From assembly GCA_948567375.1 (NCBI GenBank), contig OX419755.1, forward strand, positions 65,724,944 to 65,788,943: a stretch of 64,000 bases of DNA, read 5' to 3'. This DNA comes from Lunularia cruciata. Its lineage: Eukaryota > Streptophyta > Marchantiopsida > Lunulariales > Lunulariaceae. The translations under genes were made by a program, and so were the position numbers. Below the pieces are notes generated by a model. It had not been told where the DNA came from, did no database searches, and worked only from the letters and a program-made list of their open reading frames with translations. This document shows, piece by piece, positions 37,396-48,861 of the stretch. Within the stretch, counting starts at the first letter, position 1. Every line of letters begins with the position of its first letter.

Positions 37396-38224
37396 CATGG
37401 CTCTATATAACTCAAAGACTAGAGGAACAAAAAGGTGATCTAGTTTAGGAAATGCTTAACAAAACAGAATAATTAAAAGAGAAAAGGATTTTGAGAATGA
37501 GAGCTGTTGGAACATTAAAAAATTCCTTTTCATTTGAACATTAGAGAAAATTCTAAAAGTTAATATTTAAAATGAAAAATATATTGAAAATGAAAAGAGT
37601 CCCTTAAGTATCTTTGAATAAGTATCTCTAAGTAATAAGTATCTTTGAAGTATAATTGAAGTATCTTGTAAACTTTTATTATATTCTTTGTAACAGATTG
37701 TATAATTTTGTCAAGTATTTCCGCACCACACTAATCAAAACCCAAGATGTTCAAATTTTTTTCCACTTCTATCCTTATGCTTATTAGTGCTTTAATTGGC
37801 TTTTATTGAAAGGAAAAATTTTAAATTTTAAATTTAAAGGAAAATGGATATAATTTCCAAATCTATAATTTTTATATTGGTATTTCAATCAAATATAATT
37901 TGACTGTATGTTTCTAAAAGAACAGGAAGAAAACTATAAAATTATACTAGTATTTTTAATTGAATGAAGTTTTGAATATCTGGCAAGAGAGTGTGCTTTA
38001 GTATTGATAGAAAAACTGAGTTCAAACCTTTCTAATGAAATTTTTCTCTAGTAGTCTTTCTTGGAGTACAAGTTAAGTTAGATTTGATAAGTCACTTTTT
38101 TACGGGCTATGCAAACCACAACACAACACCATCTTACGGTCTTGGGATCTCCCCCTAGACCAAGATCTAGGCTTAGTATACTTGGAGTATGAGCTAATTT
38201 AACCTTTTTACTTAATGTACTCTT
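37396..38224. other. AT-rich sequence, no gene recognised
   Basis: No coding signal or known repeat could be assigned. Part of it may be eroded LTR sequence belonging to the family A remnant to the right. Confidence 0.5.
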
Positions 38225-39880
38225 GTTTTTGGGAAATTCTAAAAAACTTTCACCAAGAATACTCTTGGATATTTCTATAACATTTTACCAAGAACCTTCC
38301 TAGATGTTTTTAGAACATTTGTAGATTTCCTAAGTATATATTAGTTCTATCTCCTTTTTGTTATATTTAATTTATTTTGCTAACTCTATATTATTACATA
38401 TTCATCATCCACTAGTTAGTGACATACTCATTGCCATTTAGTCTTCAAACTCTTGTATGGTTGTTTAAGCATGTTGGAAATCAAAAAAGGTCACATGTGT
38501 TGTTGTGAAAGGGATATCCTTTTGAGTGGATCTTATACTCAATTGTCATTGGGACCATATTGGATGTTTTTCTTTCTAAATGCACGAAATACTTTGTATT
38601 CTTCCTGATCATTAATATGGATTGGCAGATGAAGAGGTTTGATGTGAGTAAGAAAGTAGGTTGTTAAGAAACAATGAGTTTAACTTCAAAACATGGAAAA
38701 TAGGATAGATCTTCATATGGCTGGGAATTGCAAATTTGTAAGATGAGTAAAATATTTTGAGTAATATTAAATGGACCTATCCAATTGGAAGTAAGTTTAC
38801 AAACTTAAATGTCAAGAGTGAGAGTGAGGTCACTAGAGGAAAGCATGACCCTATCACCTACTTGAAAGGTGACATCACACCAATGTATATCAGCATGTTG
38901 CTTTGCAAATTTTGTGCAACAAGAAGATGAGACTTTGCTTGGTGTAAGAATACATATAACATAGAAAAGAAGATATAAATATAAGAGATATGAGAAAGTG
39001 ATAGAGCAAGAAGAGAATCATGAATAAGTGGATCTTTTCCATAATTAAGAAAGAAAGGATAAAATCTTGCTTGCTTACTTAAGTGTCAAGAGTGAAAGGG
39101 GGATTGATAGAGGAAAGCATGATCCTATCACTTACTTGAAAAGTGAAATCACAATAATGTATATAACATATTGTTTTTCTAATTTTGTGCAACAAGAAGA
39201 TGAGACTTAGCTTGATATAAGGATACATGTGGACAAGAAGGTGTAAATATGATGGATTTTAGAAAGTGGTGGAGCAAGAAGAAAATCATGAACAAGAAGT
39301 CTTATCCATTATTAAGAAAGAAAAGATAAAATCTTGTTCTTGACTAATTGCAATTATTATAGGTAAAATTTATAACATTAAGGTAAATATCACAATTAGC
39401 ATGATGAACATTGACAAAGATACATAACATATCTTCTAAGTGTAATTTGCCCATTAGTTCAAGGATGATAGGTTGTAAACAAGACAAGCTTGAAGAGAGT
39501 TTGCCAAAATTTACTAGTAAATAGAAGACAATAATAAGAAATGAGAACCCTTGGCATCTCATGTTGCTTGAAGATAATGTCAAAGTAAATCTTGGCCAAT
39601 GTTAGAGCATCTACTATATCCATGGTAGTGCACAAAATGATTTTTCTTGTTCATCTTATTAACAAACATTATGTTTGTTGTATGATCTTTGTTTATCTTT
39701 GTCAAGGATGCGATGACATGTAAGCTATATAAGCTTACATGTTCTTATCATAAACTCTCAAACCTCTTGTTCCATGTTCAACTACCACTATTTGCATTAT
39801 GGGGTACTTAATATCTTGTCCATATCCATATGACCAACAAGTAGTAAATCATATGCTTCTTGAAGTTATGTAATGTGTAT
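38225..39880 (-). mobile_element. Degenerate family A (chromovirus) remnant A2: integrase to LTR, minus strand
   Basis: Reads on the minus strand from integrase start (about 39870, corresponding to 21280 of the intact copy) through the integrase core and chromodomain (about 38530-38475, AAAGGATATCCCTTTCA on the minus strand) to the LTR start (TGTAATAATATAGAG at about 38396). An eroded LTR follows to about 38225. All frames are broken. Family C sequence abuts its 5' cut end at about 39880. Confidence 0.75.
38810..39345. repeat. Approximately 270-bp tandem duplication inside the family A remnant
   Basis: A segment beginning TCAAGAGTGAGAGTG at about 38815 recurs at about 39087 (TCAAGAGTGAAAGG) with shared internal words AGAGGAAAGCATGA(C/T)CC, TTTTGTGCAACAAGAAGATG and GATAAAATCTTG. 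It covers the start of the integrase C-terminal region. Copies have diverged considerably, so the duplication is old. Confidence 0.75.
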
Positions 39881-39884
39881 ATAC

Positions 39885-42800
39885 ATTGTTAGATAACATA
39901 CATCATTATCAACATCATACACTATAGAAGTCATACATAAAGTCTAAAGTGCCACAATTACGCCCTAGTTGGCAGTTAGGTCCCTCTAACTCCGGAGAGC
40001 CATCTACTCTAAGTATGTCATATGCCTTATGATGTGCAAAGATAAGGAGGTCATGTGCTATCAAGCCGTATCATTAGTTGCATATTTGCAATTTATATCA
40101 CATAAAGAGTGAACTAGCTACAAGTCAAGTACATTGAGGACATAGCTACTATTCTTGAGTAACCACTATGAGAGGAGGAGTCAAACATGCCATATGCCAT
40201 CCTCTCAAACAACTATCACCCACCAACAACTCCACCAAAAGAGCCACATGACATACACAACAAGCTTACATATACAACAACCAAGCTTTGGTCCATAGTG
40301 CCATCAATGTTTAGGAGGTGGCATGCAACAATTATGCACATAATCCTTCCAAACAACACAATCATGTCCTTTCAACATAAATAATCTAGAAGACAAAACC
40401 TAATGCACTCTCATAATGGTGCGGCTTGTAGTCATATCAAGTGTCATCATTGCAATTTGCTATAAATATACATAATCACTCAGATGAAATCAACGGATCA
40501 AGGGTCTATAAATTTCTCCTCAAATAGTAGCAAAGCATAAGATACCATATACTAAGAAATCACTAAGTTCTCAAAGGCCATTGGCATCACTCTCCAAGAA
40601 GTCTTTTGCTTGTTGAGAATATGCACTCATTATACGGTTGGGTCATCCAAGTCCAAAACTATAATAGCACTATGGAAAATGGTTATAGGTAAATTTAGAT
40701 CTTGTCAAGAGAGTAGAAAGTAAGGAGAGAAGGATGCTAAGGAAGCTTGTCAACTAAATTGATAGCCCATGGCCAACCAAGGTAATTAGAAATCCCAGTC
40801 TCCCAAGTGGCTTCTCTACAAACCATACTCATGCAATGCTCTCTTGATCATCTAAATCACTCTCTTTGCTAAGCCATCTCCCTTAGGGTGATCTCAATAG
40901 GTAGTATGGTGATCAATTAAGGCTTTAATCAACATAAGACCTAAAATTCTCCCAAGAACTATGTACCTTGATCAATCAAAACTTCAATTGGTGCACCAAA
41001 ATGACTAAGAACCCAATCCAAGAACAAGTAAGTTGTTCCTCATTGGATTTGTCAAGAAGTACCACCAACTTAATCTGCTTGGAGAAGTGCTCCACCATAA
41101 CTAAAACATATTGATGTCTCACAACCAATGGTAAAAGCTAAACAAAGTCTAAACTCCAGTGGTAACCTAACTCCCATGATAGGTAATGGATGTAACTATG
41201 GCATGAGAGCATTAAACTATGCTCTAAATTGATCATAAATCAAACACCTAACAACAAACTACTAAACATTGGTTTGTATATTGTGCCACCAATAATAATT
41301 TTAGAGTAAGCTATATGTACACTTTACTCTAAAATTTTCTAGCTCTTCATGAGCATGATGTACCAACTATAGTCTTTGAGATGGAAGTGGTACTATACTA
41401 TTCCAAAGACAAGAGAACCCCCAAGAGAAAACCCAAAAGAAAAACACAAAGCTTCACACTCAAAACTCTGATGCCCCAAAAGAGCACCTTGTCTTTATTA
41501 TATAGAAGAGAGGATTCTCTCAAAGGAAGCTTTACCCTAGGATCAAATATAGGGATAGGTGACATATTAATGAGCTCTACACTTAGATTAGTTGTATACA
41601 TGGGTGACGTGTTGGTTCTAGTCCTATCTGGTTGGTCAAACAAGCTTTGACAAAAAATAATCTTTAGAGAATCTTCTTGTAAGAATTTGAAAATCATATG
41701 GGTGAGGTACCATTGGAAATTTCTCAATGAGAAAATTAGGGGGGAGGGAAGGCCAATCTAGTTTTATCTTGGAATAGATTTTGCACATTTTCAAGGCTGA
41801 ATTCATCCATTCAGGCCTCCAAATTTGACTCTAAAATTTTTAGGCTATTTTTGGCTTCTACACTATTAGTAGAAGTACTCTTTTGGTGATACCTCTATCT
41901 AATCTACTTAGTTTATCATATATAACATCCTTCTAGATGTTATCAAGCCAATTTTGAACTCTAAATAATATATCTAGCTATTGGTATTACAAGTACTCAC
42001 ACTCTACCATCCTCTTATACATGAAGAAGGTATCTACCCTCCAATCTAAATTGCTTGGTTCATTAAAGGACATGGTCTCTCTCCTTGGCACCAATTGTGC
42101 CTCCCACAACACCAATGTAAAGATAATCCATGACTAAGACATCATCATGAATGCCTCATTCATATGTATCAATATTTCTACCCTTTGGATCTATGACCTC
42201 AACAACTTCTCTTGTTTGTACTAAGAGAGATACAATTAGAGCCTCAGAAAATATACATAGAAAGATCAATGCATGCAAACCTGATATAATCTCTTGATCT
42301 ATTTCACCATGCCAATGTGTTCCAATCTGATTCTATTGGTTAGTACATGGGTTTCTACTTAATCCATATGTATCACGGTTCAACCCTCCAAGTTTGTGAA
42401 TAACTACAAAATCATACTCATGTAAATTAGAGCCTATCACTCAAGTACCTAAGAAGATTGTTGGACTCTATCAACCACTTCAATGGTTGATGATCAATGA
42501 CAAGCATGACAAGTCAATGATGAGGTTACCAAATAAGTTACATAAAAAATGTGCTTCTGCCCACTGACCAAGCACTCTATCTCATATGAACTATACTTTG
42601 CCTCCACTAAATTTTTGGAATGACTAGCAAAGGCTACCATAAACTCCCTTTCCTCATCATCTTATTTAGTGAGCACTATTCCAAGCCCCATGTACTCCAA
42701 TCAATATGAATTGGGAATGGTCCTCTTCTTATCGATCTCTTGAGAATAAAGATAGATGTCAACCTCCCCTTGAGCTCTATAAAAGCTCTTTCATGCTCAT

Positions 42801-43785
42801 CTTCCCAACACCAATCCTATGTAAGCTTGGTCAAGGCTTTGGCAATGCCATTAAATTCTCTAACATATTAGCAATAGATGTTTGTTAACCCAAGAGTGCT
42901 TGTACTTTGCTCACATCTACAAGCCAAGGAATACGTGCAATAACCTCCCTTCCATCTTGGTATGTTGAACACCAAGTCCACCGAGGTAGATAGTGTGACC
43001 TTAATACTCAACCTACTTGTGGAAGAATCTACACTTCTTAGGATGTAATTGGAGTTCTTAAGATCCCAATCTCTTAAACACCTCCAAAAAATGTCTCTCA
43101 TGCTCCTCCATAGTAGTGCTATAGACCAAATTTTCATCAATATAGTACCAAGCAAAATCCAATCTTGTTGAGATCTTGTACATGACCCCCCAAAACTCAA
43201 CATGAGCATTTCTTAACTAGTAAGAACATCCATTGATACAATATATTCTTATTGTGATGATCAATAGCCCAAAATGTTATATTGGACTTGTTTTCCTTCC
43301 TAAGTGATAATTGATGATATCCTACTTGAAGATCCAAAATACTAAAGACCTTCCATGGCCAATTGCATCTCCTTTGATATAGGCATAACATACCAATCAA
43401 CCCTAGTCTGTTAATTCATAGGATGGTAATCTCAACACATTTGCCTATTTGTGTAGTTGACATGCATATCTTTCTTGGCTAGCATCATTTTAACTGAAGC
43501 ATAGTTTCCATGTGAAATCTCCACCAAACTAGCCTCAAAAAATCTATACTTTGATTCTAAATCAATGCTCTCTCCATCTCACTATATCTATAGGGATGTC
43601 AAAAGGCTAGTGTATCACTAGTCAACTTAATATAAATACCATGTCTTTGAGAGCATGCAAATCCTTCATATTGAAAGCACAACAACTTGTGTAGCTCCTC
43701 AAGACCCTCCAAACTCTCTATCTTTCTCCACTTGTAAGGTTAGATCCAATGCTTTGCTCCAAAGTATTCTTTCTAACTTATGTAG
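39885..43785 (-). mobile_element. Family C remnant C4: RT to PHD finger and block Q, minus strand
   Basis: Minus-strand counterpart of 51.27-55.0 kb. RT lies at about 43740-42950, RNase H at about 42900-42350, integrase at about 42200-40500 and the PHD-finger region at about 40370-40170. A 3' UTR with purine-rich tract and a single block Q end at about 39885. It carries many stops. It preserves GWHMACLTPP at the PHD zinc site (Cys codon at 40187-40185), where copy C1 has Tyr. It is interrupted by the solo LTR 41394-41991 and abuts a family A LTR at 43786. It ends in one Q rather than Q-P-Q, as expected if recombination between the two Q copies removed P. Confidence 0.8.
41394..41991. mobile_element. 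Solo LTR of the R2 family inserted in the C4 integrase
   Basis: 598-bp block ending TATTGGTATTACA that interrupts the minus-strand family C integrase. The flanks read GGTAC (41389-41393) and AGTAC (41992-41996), a 5-bp duplication with one mismatch. Removing it restores the family C alignment (compare 53440-53490 inverted). It begins TATAC, so the canonical TG may have mutated. The related block is 1-545. Confidence 0.7.
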
Positions 43786-44222
43786 TGTAAAAGACCAAGG
43801 AGAGCAATAGGAGAATGGAAGATCTAAGTGATAGATCACATTGGGATTCTTGAATGAGAGAAACTCTAAATGCCTAGTATGAGCTTAGGCTTTGGTACTT
43901 GTAAGGAAGTATACAAGGCTCTTGAGAAGCTTCTCAAGAAGTTTCCTAAAAGCCACATTCTTAGAGTGCAACCAAAGCTAATTGAGAAACTTCTCCAAAA
44001 GCTTCTTTCTAGAAGTTGTCTACTCGGCATGCAAGCTAAGCAAGCCAAGAAGTTTCTCAAGAAGTTTCCCCTTAGAAGTCACCACTTGGCATGCATAATA
44101 CCCAATACTTGGAAGGTATCAAGTAGCTTCCTAGATGCTTCTAGAATATTCTTATAATTCTTGACTAATTTGGCATATTTGCTACTTTATTATCTTGATT
44201 AACTCATTAGTAACCTCCATAT
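43786..44222 (-). mobile_element. Family A element A3: 3' LTR portion (minus strand), left of the C1 insertion
   Basis: Reverse complement of a family A LTR, from TGTAAAAGACC (43786) to CCATAT (44222). Its missing first bases (TGTAACAATAT) are found at 55575-55585, followed by polypurine tract and pol, so C1 was inserted about 11 bp into this LTR. HSE-like GAAGCTTC words are partly retained (for example CTTGAGAAGCTTCTC at 43920). Confidence 0.85.
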
Positions 44223-44485
44223 TGTCATGCCATTTGCAGTTTTGCATCTAGATGCTCGGACACTAGAGTTCTAGTGATAGTAGTTAGAGGCATTTTGGCC
44301 ATTACTCATAGACTACTTTCCGATGGTCAGATTTTAGGTTTAGGGTATTGACTTCATGGTGAGGCCCACCATCACTTGCACCGTCTGCACAGTCGGATGT
44401 GCCATCAATGAGACCATTGGGAGGAGATCTAGGTCGAAATCAGGGGTATACCCTGGGAGTGCAGCTCTAGAGAGCTCACTTCTCT

Positions 44486-45189
44486 AGGGCTGCTATGGTA
44501 GGTAGTAGAGGAGATCCAGTTCATAGAGGACGAGGTGGTGGTAGAGGATCTACACCTAGTAGGGGTGCAGTACCTGCCCTTACTTCTAACACAGGTATGG
44601 CTACACGGATTGAGCAGTTGGAGAAGAGATTGGCTAGTATGGCTATTGCTCAAAGGAGATCAGATTGGGTGTTGAGGCTTCCACCTCATATGCTGGTGAT
44701 AGAGATGCTTTGGACTTCATGTGTGGAGTAGCACAGGTGGATGCATCTGCAGCAATGACTAGGAGTGCAATACATGCTCCAGAGCCTAGAGGAGCATCAG
44801 TGGAGTTGGACCTACAGAGAGGAGAGGTTGGGAGACAGGTCAGACTTCCCCAATCATTCATGCTATTTGAGGCATTGCAGACGACATCCATGGTTCTTAG
44901 ATGCCCTAGTGTAGGTGTGGTAGGTGGTGATGGAGTGCATGATGGACTACTTGCTAGTCAGCCACCTACTACTACACAGACTAAGTCTAGCATGATGTTG
45001 GGAGCGGCTCAGCTGATTATGCGGGTCCTTTGTTTTTGGCCAGTGACATGTTTACATTGGGAGTTGACCTAGCCCCAATGTTCCGGTTGGCTGCCACACT
45101 TTGTGAGAGTAGGGATGATGCGGTTCCTACTACTAGAGCAGAGGTGGTTGGTAGTGGAGCTGACTTGGTTGAGGAGCATGGGATCCGTT
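44486..45189 (+). pseudogene. C1 gag tail, fused directly to a truncated terminal repeat
   Basis: Corresponds to 62045-62758 of C2. An internal deletion joins block P (at CTTCTCTAG) to the gag tail, removing the rest of P, the leader and the gag N-terminal two thirds including both zinc knuckles. The tail is Gly/Arg-rich at first (GGRGGGRGSTPSRGA), then has a short coiled-coil-like stretch (MATRIEQLEKRLASMAIAQ at about 44595) and Ser/Gly/Asp-rich sequence. A one-base change of frame occurs near 44665. The natural continuation into protease is replaced by the foreign segment at 45190. Confidence 0.75.
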
Positions 45190-46404
45190 GTCCCCAAGAA
45201 AATAAACTACACATATAATTGGTGCCATTTGGTGTGAATTTTTCATGTTAGAGAACTCAAGGGTTTATGCTATGGTGAAACTGATAGTTGTTTTGTGTTC
45301 ATGTAGGCTCAAGGATTTTCTCTTGTGTTAAGGAAGGAAGGATTTTTTGTCAAGAAAGGAGAGGACCGATAGGAAGTGAAATTTTGGGAAAGAAGTATCA
45401 AGGGTTTGTTGCTGGACAGAAAAGAGTTTTGAAAGAGAGTTGTGAGAAAAAGGGGAGTTGCTGGAAAAAAAAGTGCAAAAAAGAGTTGTGAGAAAAAGGA
45501 AAGTGCTTGACAGAAGAGAGGATTCAAGATCTAGGTGAAGGGTTTTTTGGGAGTTTTTTGGGAGGAAGAGAAGGAGCAGAAAGTTTTGGGAGTTGAGTGA
45601 GAGTCTTGCAAGGCCAGAGATGAAATTTTGAAATGCCTTAGGGCTGTGACAGGAGCAAAAAGTTTTTGGGAGTAGAGTGAGAGTGTTGTAGGGCCAGAGA
45701 TTGATTTTTGAAATGCCTTAGAGCTGTGACAGGAGCAGAAACTTTTTGAGAGTTGAGTGAGAGTGCTGCAGGCAAGGGAGGAATTTTGAAATGCCTTAGG
45801 GCTGTGATAGGGCCAGGAGATGAGTTTCAAAAGTTGAGTGAGAGTCTTGAGGGTTGAGGAATTTTTGAGATGCCTTAGGGCTGTGAGAGGGCCAGGAGAA
45901 GAAATTTGAAGGTTGATTGAGAGTGTTGCAAGAGAGGAGAGTTTTTCAAGTAAGGATTCCAAGGCTGTGATAGGACAGAGGGGAGATTTTTTGGGGAGTG
46001 GAGGCCTATGGTTGTTGTAGGAGCAAGATATGTTTGAGTTTTGCTTGGTCATTGATTTGGAACGATGGAGAAGATAAGGAGTTGAAATCTGCAGGAAGGA
46101 CTAAACTAGGGCGGGAGCAGGAGAAGAAATTTGAGAGTCTGACTTTGCCTTGCACAAGATAGGAGAGATTTTGAAGGTTGGCTTCCATGAGCAGTAGCCA
46201 GTGACATGGGTAGATTTGTGTTAGGGTTGCTCTGGCTGGACAGGAAAGATTTTGAATGTGGAAGGATGTTTATTGTGAGAATGTTGATACAAGAGCAAAT
46301 CTTGAATGAAGAATGTTTGTTGTGAAGAGGTGGACGTGGAATGCATTTCAAATGTAGAGGATGTGCTATTGAAAATGTAACAGTGAAGAATTCTCATGAA
46401 GGGG

Positions 46405-46570
46405 AGATTGGGCAGAGTGAATGAGAGGCTGGGCAGAGTGAATGAGAGACTGGGCAGAGTAAATGAGAGATTGAAGAAAGTGAATGAGAGACTGGACAAA
46501 GTAAATGAGAGACTGGACAGAGCAAATGAGAGATTGGACAAAGTGAATGAGAGACTGTTCAGAGTGAAGG
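46405..46570 (+). repeat. 21-bp tandem array encoding a heptad repeat
   Basis: About eight consecutive 21-bp units of the form GGCAGAGTGAATGAGAGACT. In the open frame 46396-46653 each unit gives seven residues L-(G/D/K)-(R/K)-V-N-E-R, a regular coiled-coil heptad with Leu and Val in a/d-like positions. It lies in the leader of the foreign segment, before its gag, so translation is unproven. Confidence 0.85.
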
Positions 46571-47319
46571 AGCAAGAGTCTCCAGGGCTTGGTCTGGACA
46601 AGAGTGAACTATTGAAGAGAGATTTTCAAAGGTTGCCTGGCCTTGGTCTGTGACAAAAGGAGAGAGAAAACTTTTGAAAGTGCTATTGAGCATGACAGTG
46701 GCCAGATGAACAAATGGCGTATGCCTTGAAGGAGTGCAGGGTAGAGGAGAGAAATTTTTGCAGGAAAGCAAGGCCTTGAGAGTGCATGGCAGAAAATGGG
46801 TTTCTTTGCAAGAGAATGAATGACCTTACTAGAGAGAGAAGGCTGGACAGGAAAGAAAATTTTGTAGGTCTAGTAGAGTTGAGATGATGGTGTGTTTGAC
46901 CAGTGACTAGCTTCGTGGAAGCTCCATTTTAGGAGCTCTCAGTCCGTCTATATGAAAGGATCGACTCAGGAGTCTGGCCTGGTTGAGCTGAATAGAATAC
47001 TAGTTGTTGTTTGTAAAAATTCCAGCCTCTCCTAGGAACCGTCAAGTCCCAAAACCATAGCTGAAACCGCGTGAGCTAGCTAGTTTTGTGAAAGCCAAGG
47101 ACAAACTAAGCAGAAGCAGCCAGGTGCCCGGTGCACTCTTGAGGCCAAACAAATTCCCCGACATAAGTGGTGACCATGCTGGGGAATCTTGAGGCTTGTA
47201 CTTAGACGTTAGGCCAATCTGAGTTGGGAAAAGGGAACAATGGCAAATTGGACTAATCAAAGTAGACAGTAGTGAGTTGTGCTGAGGTAGAGATGGGCTG
47301 AGAGGCTTCATCTGCAGCT

Positions 47320-48336
47320 ATGACAAGGGAACAAGAGATCTCACTGATTGTCATGGCAACCATGAGAGCCATGAAGGATCAGGACAAGGAAAGAGATAGG
47401 GTGAAAGCGCAGTCTTCACAAGTCACAAAGTGTTTGCACGCTGTGGTAGATCAGCAAGGGGAATTTGATGGTAAGGACGTGACCAAGTACCTGAAGGTCT
47501 ACTAGAGAGAGGTTAAGCTTCATGATCTGGATGAGAACATTGCCATTGCTAGGTTTCCTATGTTGGCTGAGCTCAAAATTAGGAGGGTGGTTGAAGGCTT
47601 GGTGAGAGGGGCGGAGACATAGGAGGAGTTCTCCTAGATGATGAAGGAGGAATTCTTGCTACAAGATGCGGATCGGGTCACCCAGGCCATGTTCTTGGAT
47701 TGGGTGAACGATAGGAGTAAAAACTTGGGGCCTCAAGATCTCCTAAGGGAGTTTAACAAGAGATTGGGGCATCTGTCAACTTGTGAAGCTGAGGCCATTA
47801 GACTATAGAGGTCTAACTACTTTCTATGAGCTGCGGATAGTTGTTTGTGGGATGAGTTGGATTATGCACTCAATTTGCTCCAACTTGATCGGTTGGGAGC
47901 AGTAGAGTGGAGAAAGATTGAGGAAACGGTTGTCTAGGTAAGTTGTAGGCGGAGGCAGAGAGAGCTGGATGAAGAAGCAATAGCCAAAGTGCCTATTTGG
48001 GAGTAATGTGGTTGGATTCAAGAGAGGGAAGGAGGGACAGTGAGCAAGTGAGATGCCCAAAGAAGGAGCAGTGGATGAGATCTCGTGACTGATGGAGGGG
48101 TTGAAGATTCTGACCACCAAGGTTGACCAATTGCAGAGTAGGAGTAGCATTGTGAGGACGGATGGAGAGAGGAGGCAACCCTATGGGTGCATGTGGTGTG
48201 AAAATAAGAGTCATGCCAAAAGAGACTGCCAAGAGCTATCAAAAGAAGTACACAAACAATGGGTGAAGTTTGTTGGAGAACACGGGATGAAGAAGATAGC
48301 CTTCTACGATACTAGAGCCAATACCGCTGAATAGTA
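47320..48336 (+). pseudogene. Gag-like pseudogene of the foreign segment
   Basis: Begins near 47320 (MTREQEISLIVMATMRAMKD). Capsid-like text follows with stops (TAG at 47503-47505, others near 47620 and 47635): EFDGKDVTKYLK, MLAELKIRRVVEGLV and DWVNDRSKNLGPQDLLREF. Near 48190-48231 it has a CX2CX4HX4C knuckle (CMWCENKSHAKRDC). A Lys/Arg/Glu-rich continuation at 48519-48866 ends SRDIEMELDPQEIAKE just before the junction back to family C. The knuckle and architecture differ from family C gag, supporting a separate parent element. Confidence 0.65.
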
Positions 48337-48861
48337 ACAGAGGAGGGATGAAGGCTCTACTGGAAAGACACATGGGCAAACGTGAAGTAAGTATGGCAGT
48401 CGCTGCATTTGAGCCTAGTGTGTATAGTGCAATGAGTGAAGTGAAGCAATGTGCAGACCTAGGAGAAGTTGAGAAGAAGAGACTAGCAGAGTAGGTCCAG
48501 AGGAAATCAGGGTGGGATGTGCTGGTGGTAATAACTGCCATCACTGCGGAAGTTGATGCCACTTGGGATGCTATGGTGGAAGAGAAACAAAAATCTGATC
48601 AACGGGTAGATAGTGAAGGGCAAGCAAGGGAAAAGCAACAACGAGTGGAACCGAAGAGGAGGCAGGTTAGAAGGAAAGAGATGCAATTCAGCAATGCACA
48701 AAAGAGCAGGGATCAAAATTTGGGCATTGGAGAAAAGTTACAAATGGACACAAAAGAGGCAGTGAACCAAAAGCCGAGAGAGAGATCTCCTAGGAAGGGG
48801 CCAGGTTGGCTGTTGAGCCGGGACATAGAAATGGAACTAGATCCGCAAGAGATTGCCAAAG

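Larger units (their letters stand above)
45190..48861 (+). mobile_element. Foreign retroelement segment replacing the C1 protease region
   Basis: Family C sequence breaks off after GGATCCGTT (45189) and resumes at AGTAGTGG (48862); the 531 bp between these points in C2 (62760-63290) are absent. The 3.67-kb replacement starts with a motif resembling the post-LTR primer region of plant Tat/Athila-type elements (ATTGGTGCCATTTGGTGTG, 45219-45237). It has a long repetitive leader (imperfect 100-bp repeats at 45580-45910 with GAAATGCCTTAGGGCTGTGA), a 21-bp tandem array, then a gag-like frame. No LTRs of its own are visible and no target duplication was found, so recombination or template switching fits better than simple insertion. 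Confidence 0.65.

Noticed and set aside
44486-44540. Gene start at ATG 44495 as a host Gly-rich protein
   Set aside because: Collinear with family C gag tail at 62053; it is a deletion-fused retroelement fragment.
46390-46570. CRISPR-like array
   Set aside because: The repeats are contiguous 21-bp units without spacers; the genome is eukaryotic.
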